Assembly (NCBI GenBank): GCA_050290225.1
Contig: JBNKHG010000033.1
Span: forward strand, 1 to 64,000
Reading direction: 5' to 3'
DNA: 64,000 nucleotides
Origin: JBNKHG01 sp050290225
Lineage (GTDB): Bacteria; Pseudomonadota; Gammaproteobacteria; Pseudomonadales; Cellvibrionaceae
How positions within the stretch are numbered: position 1 is the stretch's first letter; every line of letters starts with the position of its first letter. The position numbers and the translations under genes were made by a program. This document shows positions 1-8,313 of the stretch, piece by piece. Below the pieces are notes generated by a model, which was not told the DNA's origin, ran no database searches, and saw only the letters and a program-made list of their open reading frames with translations.

Positions 1-301
1 GGGGATTTTTCATGATTAACCCTTACACTAAACCAAAACAATTTTTCAGAGCCCACCGTCCACTAAAAAACCCTATTTTTACGGAGTATTATACGTTATG
101 AGGCCACTAAATGACCCACACTAATCCGCGTAGACCCATAAAATTTAATTGGGTTAGTTCAGACTAAATCTGACACTTCTCATTGAAAAAGAGATTTTAA
201 GTTACGCCCCGACTCGCCGTGGCAGGTTGGCTCAATTGTCTTCAATAGCCACCATAACTCCATTGCCACAATCATCTTGAAATCAGCACAGGAGGTCATG
301 C
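1..301. other. Island interior, no gene seen
   Basis: AT-rich stretch before the first gene. I see no convincing reading frame or RNA gene here. The only clear signal is a strong Shine-Dalgarno GGAGGT at 291-296 that serves the AlpA-like gene beginning at 302. Confidence 0.5.
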
Positions 302-649
302 ATGGAATCGCGCCCGCGTCCAACCTTGCCAACTCCGGGAACCCCGGAATATGAGGAATTGCCACAGCTCGTGGAGAAGCTACCTCTTCCTTTTCGCAGG
401 ACAATCCGTAGACATGAGTTGCACCAGATCGTGCCCCTAGCGGAAACAACAATCTACGACATGGAACGCCGTGGTGAATTCCCCCGCCGTTTCAACCTGA
501 CACCCCGCTGCGTGGTGTGGGACCTGGAAGAAGTCGAGGCATGGATCGAGGAACGCAAGCGCGAATCCCGATCAGGAAAAGTGCCCTCCACACCAGGACC
601 GGACGTGAGGCAACGCATTACCCGCCCGGTACGCTCGCGCAACAACTGA
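302..649 (+). CDS. AlpA-family phage/island transcriptional regulator
   Basis: A 115-residue small DNA-binding protein. Residues about 40-85 fit the AlpA/MerR-like winged helix: a recognition segment 'AETTIYDMERRGEFPRR', then 'WDLEEVEAWIEERK'. In this family (established for CP4-57 AlpA) such proteins switch on integrase or excision genes of cryptic prophages and islands. The N-terminal 35 residues are proline-rich and the C-terminus is basic. The ATG at 302 follows GGAGGT at 291-296 with five bases between. It converges on the minus-strand gene ending at 657 and shares the island with the integrase at 1663-2919, so a role in island excision is a reasonable inference. The regulated promoter is not shown by the sequence. 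Confidence 0.75.
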   Translation: MESRPRPTLPTPGTPEYEELPQLVEKLPLPFRRTIRRHELHQIVPLAETTIYDMERRGEFPRRFNLTPRCVVWDLEEVEAWIEERKRESRSGKVPSTPGPDVRQRITRPVRSRNN

Positions 650-656
650 TCCGTAG

Positions 657-1181
657 TTATGCGGTCAGCAGCTCTATCTCCCGGTGATCCCTTACAGGAT
701 GGCGACGCGCCTCCTTGGCGATATTCACTTCCAGTGCTATTCTTGCAGCTTCCAATACGCCAGCATCAAACTGGTAACCGCCTCGCAGACTGAGCCAGTC
801 AAGCACCTCCGCCAAATGCCAGATCGAGGCACTGCCTTCATGAACCGGCATAGGGAATGTCGCCCGGTGGGCGAGCATAAGTTTGCGCATCGCCTGGCGG
901 GAGATACCCACGACGTCCGCTACATCCGTCAAGCCGACAAGATCCGGGGACGCCTCGATCAGGCGCGCGGTAGGGACCGCCCTTTTGACATCGGCCAGGG
1001 CGGTACGAACCGCTTCCTCGCCACTGTCCGCCTCGCGGGAGAATTCCAATGCCAGGCGGCCTGGTTGTCCCACACCGACAAGGGCGTCATCACAACCGGC
1101 GGCTCCCAGACGCTCAACCAGAGCATCCGGGTCGCTGTCGTGTTCCGCCAGTTGGTATTTCAGCGTAAAAAAATATTCCAT
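657..1181 (-). CDS. HTH DNA-binding protein, possible antitoxin partner of the HicA-like protein
   Basis: A 174-residue protein not recognised as a named family. Residues about 1-80 form an alpha/beta segment starting 'MEYFFTLKYQL' that could be a HicB-like partner fold. Residues about 81-135 resemble an AlpA/MerR-type helix-turn-helix ('LTDVADVVGISRQAMRKLMLAHRATFP', then 'WHLAEVLDWL'). It starts 3 bases after the stop of the HicA-like gene (stop 1185-1187, start 1181), so the two are cotranscribed and probably translationally coupled. The toxin-first order and a DNA-binding partner match HicAB-style modules. The antitoxin role is inferred from this arrangement. It could instead be an independent island regulator. 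Confidence 0.5.
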   Translation of the reverse strand: MEYFFTLKYQLAEHDSDPDALVERLGAAGCDDALVGVGQPGRLALEFSREADSGEEAVRTALADVKRAVPTARLIEASPDLVGLTDVADVVGISRQAMRKLMLAHRATFPMPVHEGSASIWHLAEVLDWLSLRGGYQFDAGVLEAARIALEVNIAKEARRHPVRDHREIELLTA

Positions 1182-1184
1182 AGC

Positions 1185-1454
1185 TCAGTCCTCCGGTTCC
1201 GTCTCGTCCCGCCGCTGGTGAGTGGAGCATTTGTCCACCACCCTGCATAGCGCGCGGGCGTGACTGCCGGGATTTCTCGGTGTGCTCCAAACACTCGCAA
1301 TACAGAACTCACCACAACGGCACTCATCATCATTGTAAGGACAGTAGATCTTGCCCCAGGCATGACTACCGCCCACCTCGACTCGCCAGCCCTCTTCTTC
1401 CGCATGCTTGAGCGCAGCTTCAATCTCCTTCTTCGGGTGTGATGGACGAGTCAT
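1185..1454 (-). CDS. HicA-like small protein (putative toxin)
   Basis: An 89-residue protein. The N-terminus 'KKEIEAALKHAEEEGWRVE' followed by 'GGSHAWGKIYCP' matches the shape of HicA mRNA-interferase folds, where a conserved glycine-serine-histidine motif carries the catalytic histidine. A second part ('CIASVWSTPRNPGSHARALCRVV') fits the end of that fold. Unusually it has five cysteines, including a CRCGEFC cluster, which could bind a metal. The ATG at 1454 follows AAGGA. A perfect 13-bp inverted repeat with a 2-base spacer (1481-1508) sits 27 bases upstream, where an autoregulatory operator is expected. The toxin call is inference from motif and context. Confidence 0.55.
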   Translation of the reverse strand: MTRPSHPKKEIEAALKHAEEEGWRVEVGGSHAWGKIYCPYNDDECRCGEFCIASVWSTPRNPGSHARALCRVVDKCSTHQRRDETEPED

Positions 1455-1480
1455 TCCTTGTCTCCAGTATGGGGATGGCG

Positions 1481-1508
1481 CCCAAGGTTGTCAAGTGACA
1501 ACCTTGGG
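1481..1508. promoter_or_regulatory. Perfect 13-bp operator-like palindrome before the HicA-like operon
   Basis: Arms CCCAAGGTTGTCA (1481-1493) and its exact complement (1496-1508) are separated by AG. On the minus strand the right arm contains TTGACA (1494-1489), and 17 bases later CATACT (1471-1466) could be the -10 box. A repressor bound here would cover that promoter. This fits self-repression by the HTH protein, but the predicted transcript start would be only a few bases before the ATG at 1454, so the promoter match is tentative. Confidence 0.55.
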
Positions 1509-1552
1509 TCATGATGAGCTTTCCGCTGGGTATCCCGCAGGTTTACAAAACC

Positions 1553-1585
1553 GCCGATAGGCTCACCCAGAATGAGCCTATCGGC
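1553..1585. repeat. Perfect 13-bp inverted repeat between integrase and HicA-like operon
   Basis: Arms GCCGATAGGCTCA (1553-1565) and its exact complement (1573-1585) surround a 7-base loop. It lies 78 bases beyond the integrase stop and about 100 bases upstream of the HicA-like gene. No run of T follows on either strand, so it is not a classical terminator. The arm begins with the CCGATAG core that recurs at 3120-3200 beside the attachment end, so it may be a recombination or protein-binding site. Confidence 0.5.
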
Positions 1586-1662
1586 TTCCATATAAACCAC
1601 TTGGCCAAAACCAACACACCGCGCTGGCGGCTGGGGACCAACGGTCACCGTCATCGGGTTAC

Positions 1663-2919
1663 TCATACCGATGCCTTCAACACCGGCACCGACATTGTTG
1701 CCGGCATCAATGTGGGAATGTAACTGCCCCCTTCCACCCAGGCATCGATCATATTGGCCCACTCCTGCAGCATGTGCCGACGCTGCTCGGCATACTCCGC
1801 CTTGTTGTACACCGCTCGCGAGGAGCGGCCGTCCTCGTGAGCCAGGGCCTTCTCGATCCAGTCGCGATTGAAGCCGACTTCGTTGAGCAGTGTCGAACCG
1901 GTACGGCGTAAGTCGTGGACGGTAAAAGGCTCCAGCGGCAAACCCTTCTCACGAGCCTGATCGGATACCCTTAAAGTCACCCGGTTCAACGTCGCCATGG
2001 ACATGCACTGATCACCATCGTAGCGGGAGGGAAGCAGGTACTTGGAACCGCCGGCACAGGTCTTGAGCGCCACCAGAATGTCCAATGCCTGTTGGGACAA
2101 GTAGACGTTGTGGGGAAAGCGGCGCTTCATCCGCTCTTTGGGAATGCTCCATACCCCGGTCTCGAAATCCACTTCATCCCAGGTCGCCTTAAGCAACTCC
2201 GACTTCCTCACCAGGGTCAGCAGGATCATGCGTAGCGCCAGGCGAATGGTCGGCGATGTGGCAATGGCGTCCATCTCGTGAACCATCAGCCGAATCTCGG
2301 GCGGGGACAACGCGCGATCCTTGGACACAAACGTCGCAATAGACGAGGGGCTCACCTCGTCGGCCGGATTGGCCACCTTCTCGCCATGCATGATCGCGTG
2401 CGCGTAAACCTGCTTCACGATGTCACGCACATGGATCGCGGTAGCCGGTGCACCACGCTTCTTCACCTTCATGCACAGGGCCCGAAGATCGTCGGGTGTG
2501 ATTTCCGCCAGCATACGGTTCTTAAAGACTGGGAGGATGTCCCGATTAATGACGTGCTTCCGCATGGCCCTGGTGCTGTCAGCCATGCCGGAGGCCTCCA
2601 TCCACACGTCAGTGAATTCCGCGAAAGTCTTCGCCCGGGACAGGCGGCGTTTTTCCCGCTGCTTCTCCTGGGCGGGAGAACGCCCATCGGCCACCGCCTT
2701 GCGGGCATCCAACAGGCGCTCCCGCGCCAGGGCCAGCGAAATGCCACCCGGCCCGTAGCGGCCCAGGGTGAGAGTTTCACGACGGCCATTGAGCCGGTAA
2801 TCGTAGCGGAAGGTGATGGTGCCGGCTTTCGACACCGTAACGTACATGCCGTCGCGGTCGGCGACCTTGTAAGTGGCACCGTTGGGCTTGAGTTTGCGTA
2901 GTGCTGTATCGGTCAACAT
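1663..2919 (-). CDS. P4-type tyrosine integrase
   Basis: A 418-residue site-specific recombinase that inserts and excises the island. Residues 1-90 are the DUF4102 arm-binding domain ('LTDTALRKLKP', 'TLTLGRYGPGGISLALAR'). About 95-190 is the SAM-like core-binding domain, and about 200-390 the catalytic domain. Catalytic residues are visible: Arg238 in 'LTLVRKSEL', His335/Arg338 in 'HDLRRTGST', His361 in 'ALAHE' and Tyr371 in 'AVYNKAE'. Length is normal and the frame is intact, so it is probably active. It reads away from guaA, and its 298-base upstream region, packed with short repeats, runs straight into the guaA stop codon. Integration at the guaA 3' end is known for islands of several bacterial groups and fits here. 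Confidence 0.93.
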   Translation of the reverse strand: MLTDTALRKLKPNGATYKVADRDGMYVTVSKAGTITFRYDYRLNGRRETLTLGRYGPGGISLALARERLLDARKAVADGRSPAQEKQREKRRLSRAKTFAEFTDVWMEASGMADSTRAMRKHVINRDILPVFKNRMLAEITPDDLRALCMKVKKRGAPATAIHVRDIVKQVYAHAIMHGEKVANPADEVSPSSIATFVSKDRALSPPEIRLMVHEMDAIATSPTIRLALRMILLTLVRKSELLKATWDEVDFETGVWSIPKERMKRRFPHNVYLSQQALDILVALKTCAGGSKYLLPSRYDGDQCMSMATLNRVTLRVSDQAREKGLPLEPFTVHDLRRTGSTLLNEVGFNRDWIEKALAHEDGRSSRAVYNKAEYAEQRRHMLQEWANMIDAWVEGGSYIPTLMPATMSVPVLKASV

Positions 2920-2947
2920 ATCAGGTTTCTCCTGTGGTTACGGTTTG

Positions 2948-3101
2948 TTACCGTCAAGGGTCAGGAGCCCTGATGATGTCCCTAACTTATTGATATCAAA
3001 AGAAGTTAGGGCGTAGTTTTACCGTCATGTCGAAAAAAGTCATGACGGTAAATGGGAGAGTCTTAATTCGGGGAATTTGCGTTACCGTCGCTTTTACCGA
3101 C
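2948..3101. promoter_or_regulatory. Iterated TTACCGTC sites and hairpins upstream of the integrase
   Basis: TTACCGTC occurs at 2948-2955, 3019-3026, 3044-3051 (inverted) and 3082-3089, with a one-mismatch copy at 3094-3101. The 3019/3044 pair forms a perfect 12-bp inverted repeat (3018-3029 and 3041-3052, 11-base loop). A second perfect inverted repeat has 9-bp arms at 2980-2988 and 3003-3011. Clustered sites between an integrase gene and the island end usually bind integrase arms, excisionase or an AlpA-type regulator. Which protein binds here is not known. Confidence 0.55.
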
Positions 3102-3120
3102 AAATGTTCCTGCTTGCCGC

Positions 3121-3217
3121 CGATAGCCACCGATAGGTAATGAGACGTAAATTTTTAAATTTCAAACACTTACGCAACTTTTCCGATAACCACCGATAGT
3201 CCCTGAAAGACGTATTT
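3121..3217. repeat. Two direct repeats abutting the guaA 3' end (likely island arm sites)
   Basis: CGATAGCCACCGATAG at 3121-3136 and CGATAACCACCGATAG at 3184-3199 are 15/16 identical and 63 bases apart. Each contains two CGATA units, and each is followed by a similar GA-GACGTA segment. The second copy ends at the last base before the guaA stop codon. The position suggests integrase arm-binding sites next to the crossover at the end of guaA. The other island end lies outside the window, so the core duplication cannot be checked. Confidence 0.5.
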
Positions 3218-4795
3218 TCACTCCCACTCAATAGTCGCCGGCGGCTTACTGGAAACATCATAAGTCACCCGAGACACCCCGGAAATCTCGTTGATAATCC
3301 GGTTGGATACCTTTTCCAGCAGTTCGTAGGGCAGGTGTGCCCAGCGGGCGGTCATAAAGTCCACGGTCTCCACCGCACGCAGGGCGATCACCCATTCGTA
3401 GCGGCGGCCGTCACCCACCACACCCACAGATTTCACCGGCACAAACACGGCAAACGCCTGACTGGTTTTGTGGTACCAGTCGGCGGCATGCAGCTCTTCC
3501 AGGAAAATGGCGTCGGCCTCGCGCAGGATATCGGCATAGTCTTTTTTGACTTCGCCGAGAATGCGCACACCCAGCCCCGGTCCCGGGAAGGGGTGGCGGT
3601 AAACCATATCATAGGGCAATCCCAGTTCCAGGCCGATGGCCCGCACTTCGTCTTTAAACAGTTCGCGCAGCGGTTCCACCAGTTCCAGTGCCATATCGTC
3701 CGGCAGGCCGCCGACATTGTGGTGGGATTTGATCACATGGGCCTTGCCGGTTTTGGCGGCGGCGGATTCAATCACATCCGGGTAGATGGTACCCTGGGCC
3801 AGCCACCTCACCGCTTTCAATTTGGCCGCCTCTTCGTCGAACACCTCAATAAACGTGTTGCCGATGATCTTGCGCTTTTGCTCCGGATCGGTCACACCTT
3901 CCAGTTTACCGAGGAACAGGTCCTCTGCATTGGCGCGAATCACCTTCACACCCATGTTCTTGGCGAACATATCCATCACCTGATCGCCTTCGTCCTTGCG
4001 CAGCAGGCCGTTGTCCACAAACACGCAGGTCAGCTGGTCGCCGATAGCCTTGTGTAACAGGGCAGCCACCACCGAGGAATCGACGCCACCGGACAGGCCC
4101 AGCAATACCTTGTCTTCACCCACCCTCTCGCGTACCTGGCGAACGGCATCCTCGACGATATTGGCCGGAGTCCAAAGCGCCTCGCAACCGCAAAGCTCCA
4201 ATACAAAGTGTTCAAAGATACGCTTGCCCTGCAGGGTATGGGTTACCTCCGGATGAAACTGCACACCGTAGAAATCCTTTTCTTCGCAATACATGCCGGC
4301 GATGGGACAGGACTCGGTGGAAGCCATCAACTCGAAGCCCTCGGGCATTTTCGATACCTTGTCGCCGTGGCTCATCCACACATCCAGCAGGGCACCGCCA
4401 TCATGGTCCACATGGTCCTTGATATCGTGCAGCAGCGCACTTTTGCCTTGCACCTTGATCTGGGCGTAACCGAATTCACGCAGGTTGGAACTCTGCACCG
4501 CACCGCCCAACTGCTCAGCCATGGTCTGCATGCCATAGCAGATTCCCAGCACCGGCACCCCCATTTCAAACACGCATTGGGGCGCGCGCGGGGATTCGCC
4601 TTCAGTGACCGATTCGGGACCGCCAGCCAGGACGATGCCGCGAGGTTCGAAATCCCGAATCTCCTCTTCGCTCATATCGAAAGCGCGGATTTCCGAATAG
4701 ACGCCGATCTCACGCACGCGGCGGGCGATCAGCTGCGTGTACTGGGAACCGAAATCGAGAATTAATATTCGCTGGGCGTGGATATCCTGGGTCAT
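3218..4795 (-). CDS. guaA: GMP synthase (glutamine-hydrolysing)
   Basis: Converts XMP, glutamine and ATP to GMP in purine synthesis. The N-terminal class I glutaminase domain (about 1-200) has the nucleophile motif 'GICYGMQ' and the His/Glu pair 'FHPEVTH'. The ATP pyrophosphatase domain carries the PP-loop 'GLSGGVDSS' (about 230). The C-terminal dimerisation domain ends in the conserved 'KPPATIEWE'. I chose the ATG at 4795, giving 525 residues as in E. coli. A TTG four codons earlier (4807) is possible but less likely. It follows guaB on the same strand with a 203-base gap that contains a hairpin (4909-4917 with 4931-4939). The 3' end is the probable insertion site of the adjacent island and remains intact. 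Confidence 0.97.
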   Translation of the reverse strand: MTQDIHAQRILILDFGSQYTQLIARRVREIGVYSEIRAFDMSEEEIRDFEPRGIVLAGGPESVTEGESPRAPQCVFEMGVPVLGICYGMQTMAEQLGGAVQSSNLREFGYAQIKVQGKSALLHDIKDHVDHDGGALLDVWMSHGDKVSKMPEGFELMASTESCPIAGMYCEEKDFYGVQFHPEVTHTLQGKRIFEHFVLELCGCEALWTPANIVEDAVRQVRERVGEDKVLLGLSGGVDSSVVAALLHKAIGDQLTCVFVDNGLLRKDEGDQVMDMFAKNMGVKVIRANAEDLFLGKLEGVTDPEQKRKIIGNTFIEVFDEEAAKLKAVRWLAQGTIYPDVIESAAAKTGKAHVIKSHHNVGGLPDDMALELVEPLRELFKDEVRAIGLELGLPYDMVYRHPFPGPGLGVRILGEVKKDYADILREADAIFLEELHAADWYHKTSQAFAVFVPVKSVGVVGDGRRYEWVIALRAVETVDFMTARWAHLPYELLEKVSNRIINEISGVSRVTYDVSSKPPATIEWE

Positions 4796-4998
4796 TTGCT
4801 TTTTCAAACCACTTATTCATTAAAGATCTACCGACCCCTACCCTTGCGCAAAAACCAATGCGCTACAAAAGAGGTCGAATTTAAAAACCACCACGGACAG
4901 AAGCAGAAGGGGCCAGCCCAGTCATACTGTGCTGACCCCATCCTGAAACTGTCTGGCTGCCGCACCGGCGAACCACCCGCCGGAGCAGCTTGCCTTAC

Positions 4999-6474
4999 CT
5001 AGCGGCCGCCAACCGGATAGTTGGGGGCCTCTTTGGTAATCTGCACATCGTGCACATGACTCTCACCCATACCGGCGGAGGTCACACGGACAAACTGCGG
5101 CTTGGTGCGCATGGTGTCTATATCGATACTGCCGGTATAGCCCATTGCGGAACGCACGCCCCCCATCATCTGGTGCACGATAACGGCCAGCGGCCCCTTG
5201 TAGGGCACGCGACCCTCGATACCTTCGGGCACCAGTTTCTCGGCACCCTCGCTGGCATCCTGGAAATAGCGGTCACTGGAACCCTGGGTCTTGGCCATGG
5301 CGCCCAGTGAACCCATGCCGCGATAAGCCTTGTAGGTACGGCCCTGGTAAAGCTCCACCTCTCCCGGCGCCTCTTCGGTGCCGGCGAACATGGAACCCAT
5401 CATCACCGCGTGAGCACCGGCCGCCAGGGCCTTGGCGATATCACCCGAGAAACGGATTCCGCCATCGGCAATCACCGGCACGCCCGTGCCTTCCAACGCG
5501 TTCACCACATTGGCGATAGCGGAAATTTGCGGTACACCGACGCCGCTGACAATACGGGTGGTACAGATGGAGCCGGGACCGATACCGACCTTGACGCCAT
5601 CGGCACCAGCTTCCAGCAGGGCCTTGGCCGCCTCGCCGGTGGCGATGTTGCCGCCGATCACCTGAACCTCGGGGAAATCGGTTTTGATCTTGCGCACCCG
5701 CTCGATCACATTCCTTGAATGTCCGTGGGCGGTATCCACCACCAGAACATCGACACCCGCCTCCACCAGGGCCGCGACGCGATCGTCGGTATCCGGGCTT
5801 GTTCCCACAGATGCGCCGACACGCAGGCGCCCTTCCGGGTCCTTACAGGCGTTCGGGTATTTCTCGGCTTTGCTGATATCCTTTACCGTGATCAAGCCGC
5901 GCAGCTCGAAGTCGTTATTCACCACAAGCACCTTTTCGATGCGGTGCTTGTGCAACAGACGGCGCACCTCGTCGGCGCCAGTGCCTTCAGCGGCGGTCAC
6001 CAGCTTTTCCTTCGGCGTCATGATGCTGGACACCGTGGCATCGAGATTGGTCTGGAAACGCACATCGCGACCGGTAACGATACCCACCAGGTCGCCGTTT
6101 TCCAGTACCGGAACACCGGAGATATTGTGCTGCTGAGTCAGGGCCACCAGATCGCCAATAGTGGCGCTGGCATCGATAGTGATCGGATCTTTGACCACGC
6201 CAGCCTCAAATTTCTTGACCGCTCGCACTTCCAGAGCCTGCTGCTCAATGGACATACTCTTGTGAATAATGCCGATACCACCCTCCTGGGCTATGGAGAT
6301 GGCCAGGCGGGATTCGGTCACGGTGTCCATGGCGGCAGACACCAGGGGGATATTCAGCTGGATATCGCGGGTGATCCTGGATCTCAGCGATACGTCCTTG
6401 GCGGTGATCTCCGAATAACCGGGAACCAACAGGACATCGTCAAATGTCAGGGCTTCCTGAGCAATACGCAACAT
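4999..6474 (-). CDS. guaB: IMP dehydrogenase
   Basis: Oxidises IMP to XMP with NAD, the rate-limiting step of guanine nucleotide synthesis. It is 491 residues, the usual bacterial length. The TIM barrel is interrupted by a pair of CBS domains (about residues 95-205, 'MTPKEKLVTAAEGTGADEV'). The catalytic loop 'GIGPGSICTTRIV' holds the active cysteine, and 'MGSMFAGTEEAPG' and the flap 'YKAYRGMGSLGAM' are present. The ATG at 6474 opens 'MLRIAQEALTFDDVLLVPGYS', the canonical start. guaB is followed by guaA in the same direction, the standard guaBA order. Confidence 0.98.
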   Translation of the reverse strand: MLRIAQEALTFDDVLLVPGYSEITAKDVSLRSRITRDIQLNIPLVSAAMDTVTESRLAISIAQEGGIGIIHKSMSIEQQALEVRAVKKFEAGVVKDPITIDASATIGDLVALTQQHNISGVPVLENGDLVGIVTGRDVRFQTNLDATVSSIMTPKEKLVTAAEGTGADEVRRLLHKHRIEKVLVVNNDFELRGLITVKDISKAEKYPNACKDPEGRLRVGASVGTSPDTDDRVAALVEAGVDVLVVDTAHGHSRNVIERVRKIKTDFPEVQVIGGNIATGEAAKALLEAGADGVKVGIGPGSICTTRIVSGVGVPQISAIANVVNALEGTGVPVIADGGIRFSGDIAKALAAGAHAVMMGSMFAGTEEAPGEVELYQGRTYKAYRGMGSLGAMAKTQGSSDRYFQDASEGAEKLVPEGIEGRVPYKGPLAVIVHQMMGGVRSAMGYTGSIDIDTMRTKPQFVRVTSAGMGESHVHDVQITKEAPNYPVGGR

Positions 6475-6597
6475 AGTGTGTGTTGAACCTCAATATCTTG
6501 GGTCGAAATAAACGCGAAAGTATAACTTATTGTGTTTAAGGGGTAAACCGACCGCCCCTGGTTGATGGGTGCCAAGCTATTGATCTGGCGGCTTTTT

Positions 6598-6641
6598 TAG
6601 GGGCTATCAAGTAGGGGCGTAGGGGCTATCAAGTAGGGGCG
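6598..6641. repeat. Perfect 22-bp tandem duplication upstream of xseA
   Basis: A 22-base unit starting TAGGGGCTATCAAG occurs twice with no spacer (6598-6619 and 6620-6641). It lies in the 339-base divergent gap between guaB (start 6474) and xseA (start 6814), so it may sit among the promoters of both. An 11-base relative (AGGGGCTATCA) appears near 17540. No other feature is visible in this gap. Confidence 0.8.
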
Positions 6642-6813
6642 CTCTAGTATCTATCCAAGCGGCGATCCGTCCATCAAGCTAGCGTCCACCCGGAAACAAA
6701 AGCGGGTGGCCGGTAAAGCAGTTGGGCAAACCCGGCTCAGCCTCTACAATGGGCCACAGGCAATCGACCCCGCCTCACCAACGAACAAGAACACGGATCA
6801 GCGAGCCCACTGG

Positions 6814-8181
6814 ATGCCAAACGCCTTGCCCCCCGATCACGCCTCTGCAGGCCACGGTTCCCGCGACATACTCAGTGTCAGCCAGTTGAACCGCAAGGCC
6901 AAGATGCTGCTGGAAACCCACCTGCCCCTTATCTGGGTGGAAGGGGAAATCTCCAACTTCGCCCGCCCCTCCTCCGGTCACTGGTATTTCACCCTCAAGG
7001 ACGCCAAGGCCCAGGTGCGCTGCGCCATGTTCCGCAACGCCAACCAACGGGTGCGTTTCGCGCCCGGCCAGGGGCAGCAGGTGCTGATCAGGGCGCGGGT
7101 ATCCCTCTACGAAGGACGTGGTGAATTCCAGTTGATCGCCGAGCATATGGAGGAGGCGGGATTTGGCGCCCTGCAACGGGCATTTGAAGAACTCAAGGCC
7201 CGCCTGGACCAGGAGGGCCTGTTCGATCAATCCCGCAAGCGCCCGCTGCCCGGTCTGCCACAACATATCGGCGTGATTACCTCCCCCACCGGGGCCGCCA
7301 TTCGCGATATCCTCTCCGTGCTCGAGCGGCGCTTTGCCGGTATTCCGGTGACCCTGATGCCCGTGGCGGTCCAGGGTGCCGAGGCAGCCCCGCAAATCGT
7401 ACGGGCCCTGGCCAATGCCAATCACTGCGGTCTTTTCGATGTTTTGATTGTGGGTCGCGGCGGAGGGTCCCTGGAAGATCTCTGGCCATTTAACGAGGAA
7501 TCCGTGGCCCGCGCCATTTATGCCAGCCAGTTGCCGGTGATCAGCGCCGTTGGCCACGAGGTGGATTTTACCATTGCCGACTTTGTCGCTGATGCGCGCG
7601 CGCCCACTCCGTCGGCGGCGGCGGAGATGGTCAGTCCCGACGGCGAGGAGATGTTACAGAACTTCGCCTATTTTGAAGTGGTACTGGAAGAGGCCATGCT
7701 GCGCCGGTTGCATCAGGCGGGACAAAAGGTCGAATGGTTGCGCTCGCGTTTGCGCCATCCCGGAGAGCGCCTACAGGCACAATCCCAGCACCTGGATAAC
7801 CTGGAGATGCGACTGCGCAACCGCATCGCACTGGTCCTCCAACAGCGCCACAACCAACTGCACCAACTGGCCGCACGCCAGGCGCGCTTCCATCCCCAGG
7901 ATAAACTCGCACAACTGCAAACCCGACTGCAACACCTGCACGCCCAACTGCTGGAACGCACTCGCCACCAGCTAACCGTCAATCGCCAGCGGCTGACAAA
8001 TGCCATGCAACTACTCGATGCCGTCAGTCCACTCAATACCCTGGAGCGGGGGTACGCCATCGTGGCCGACAGAGAGGGGCATGTTCTGCGCAAGGCCGAG
8101 GAAAAGCTGGTGGGCCAGGACGTGACCGCCAGGCTCGGCGAGGGGGCGCTGCTGTGTCGGGTGGAAAAGGTTCAACCTTAG
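6814..8181 (+). CDS. xseA: Exodeoxyribonuclease VII large subunit
   Basis: Large subunit of the single-strand-specific exonuclease VII. It starts with an OB-fold ssDNA-binding domain ('ILSVSQLNRKAKMLLE', 'WVEGEISNFARPSSGHWYFTLKD') and continues with the catalytic domain ('GVITSPTGAAIRDIL', 'GRGGGSLEDLWPFNEE', 'VGHEVDFTIADFVADARAPTPSAAAE'). A long helical region is followed by the end motif 'SPLNTLERGYAI'. Starting at ATG 6814 gives 455 residues, close to the usual 456. A GTG start at 6706 would add 36 residues with no family similarity. It is alone here; the small subunit gene is not in the window. Confidence 0.95.
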   Translation: MPNALPPDHASAGHGSRDILSVSQLNRKAKMLLETHLPLIWVEGEISNFARPSSGHWYFTLKDAKAQVRCAMFRNANQRVRFAPGQGQQVLIRARVSLYEGRGEFQLIAEHMEEAGFGALQRAFEELKARLDQEGLFDQSRKRPLPGLPQHIGVITSPTGAAIRDILSVLERRFAGIPVTLMPVAVQGAEAAPQIVRALANANHCGLFDVLIVGRGGGSLEDLWPFNEESVARAIYASQLPVISAVGHEVDFTIADFVADARAPTPSAAAEMVSPDGEEMLQNFAYFEVVLEEAMLRRLHQAGQKVEWLRSRLRHPGERLQAQSQHLDNLEMRLRNRIALVLQQRHNQLHQLAARQARFHPQDKLAQLQTRLQHLHAQLLERTRHQLTVNRQRLTNAMQLLDAVSPLNTLERGYAIVADREGHVLRKAEEKLVGQDVTARLGEGALLCRVEKVQP

Positions 8182-8313
8182 ACCCGCACCACTGTAGGCC
8201 CCAAGCCGCCGTAGAAGCCAAGCCACTGCCTTCTCGTCGCCGGCGAAAAGCGCACCGGTCAGAGAATGAGCACTTGCACCCCCCAATGGCTTTCCAGTAG
8301 ACTCAAACACGAT

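Noticed and set aside
1553..1585. Hairpin as the integrase terminator
   Set aside because: Stem is perfect but no T-run follows on the minus strand, and its core matches the island-edge repeats.
6706..6813. GTG start extending XseA by 36 residues
   Set aside because: The extension lacks family similarity and would make the protein longer than usual.
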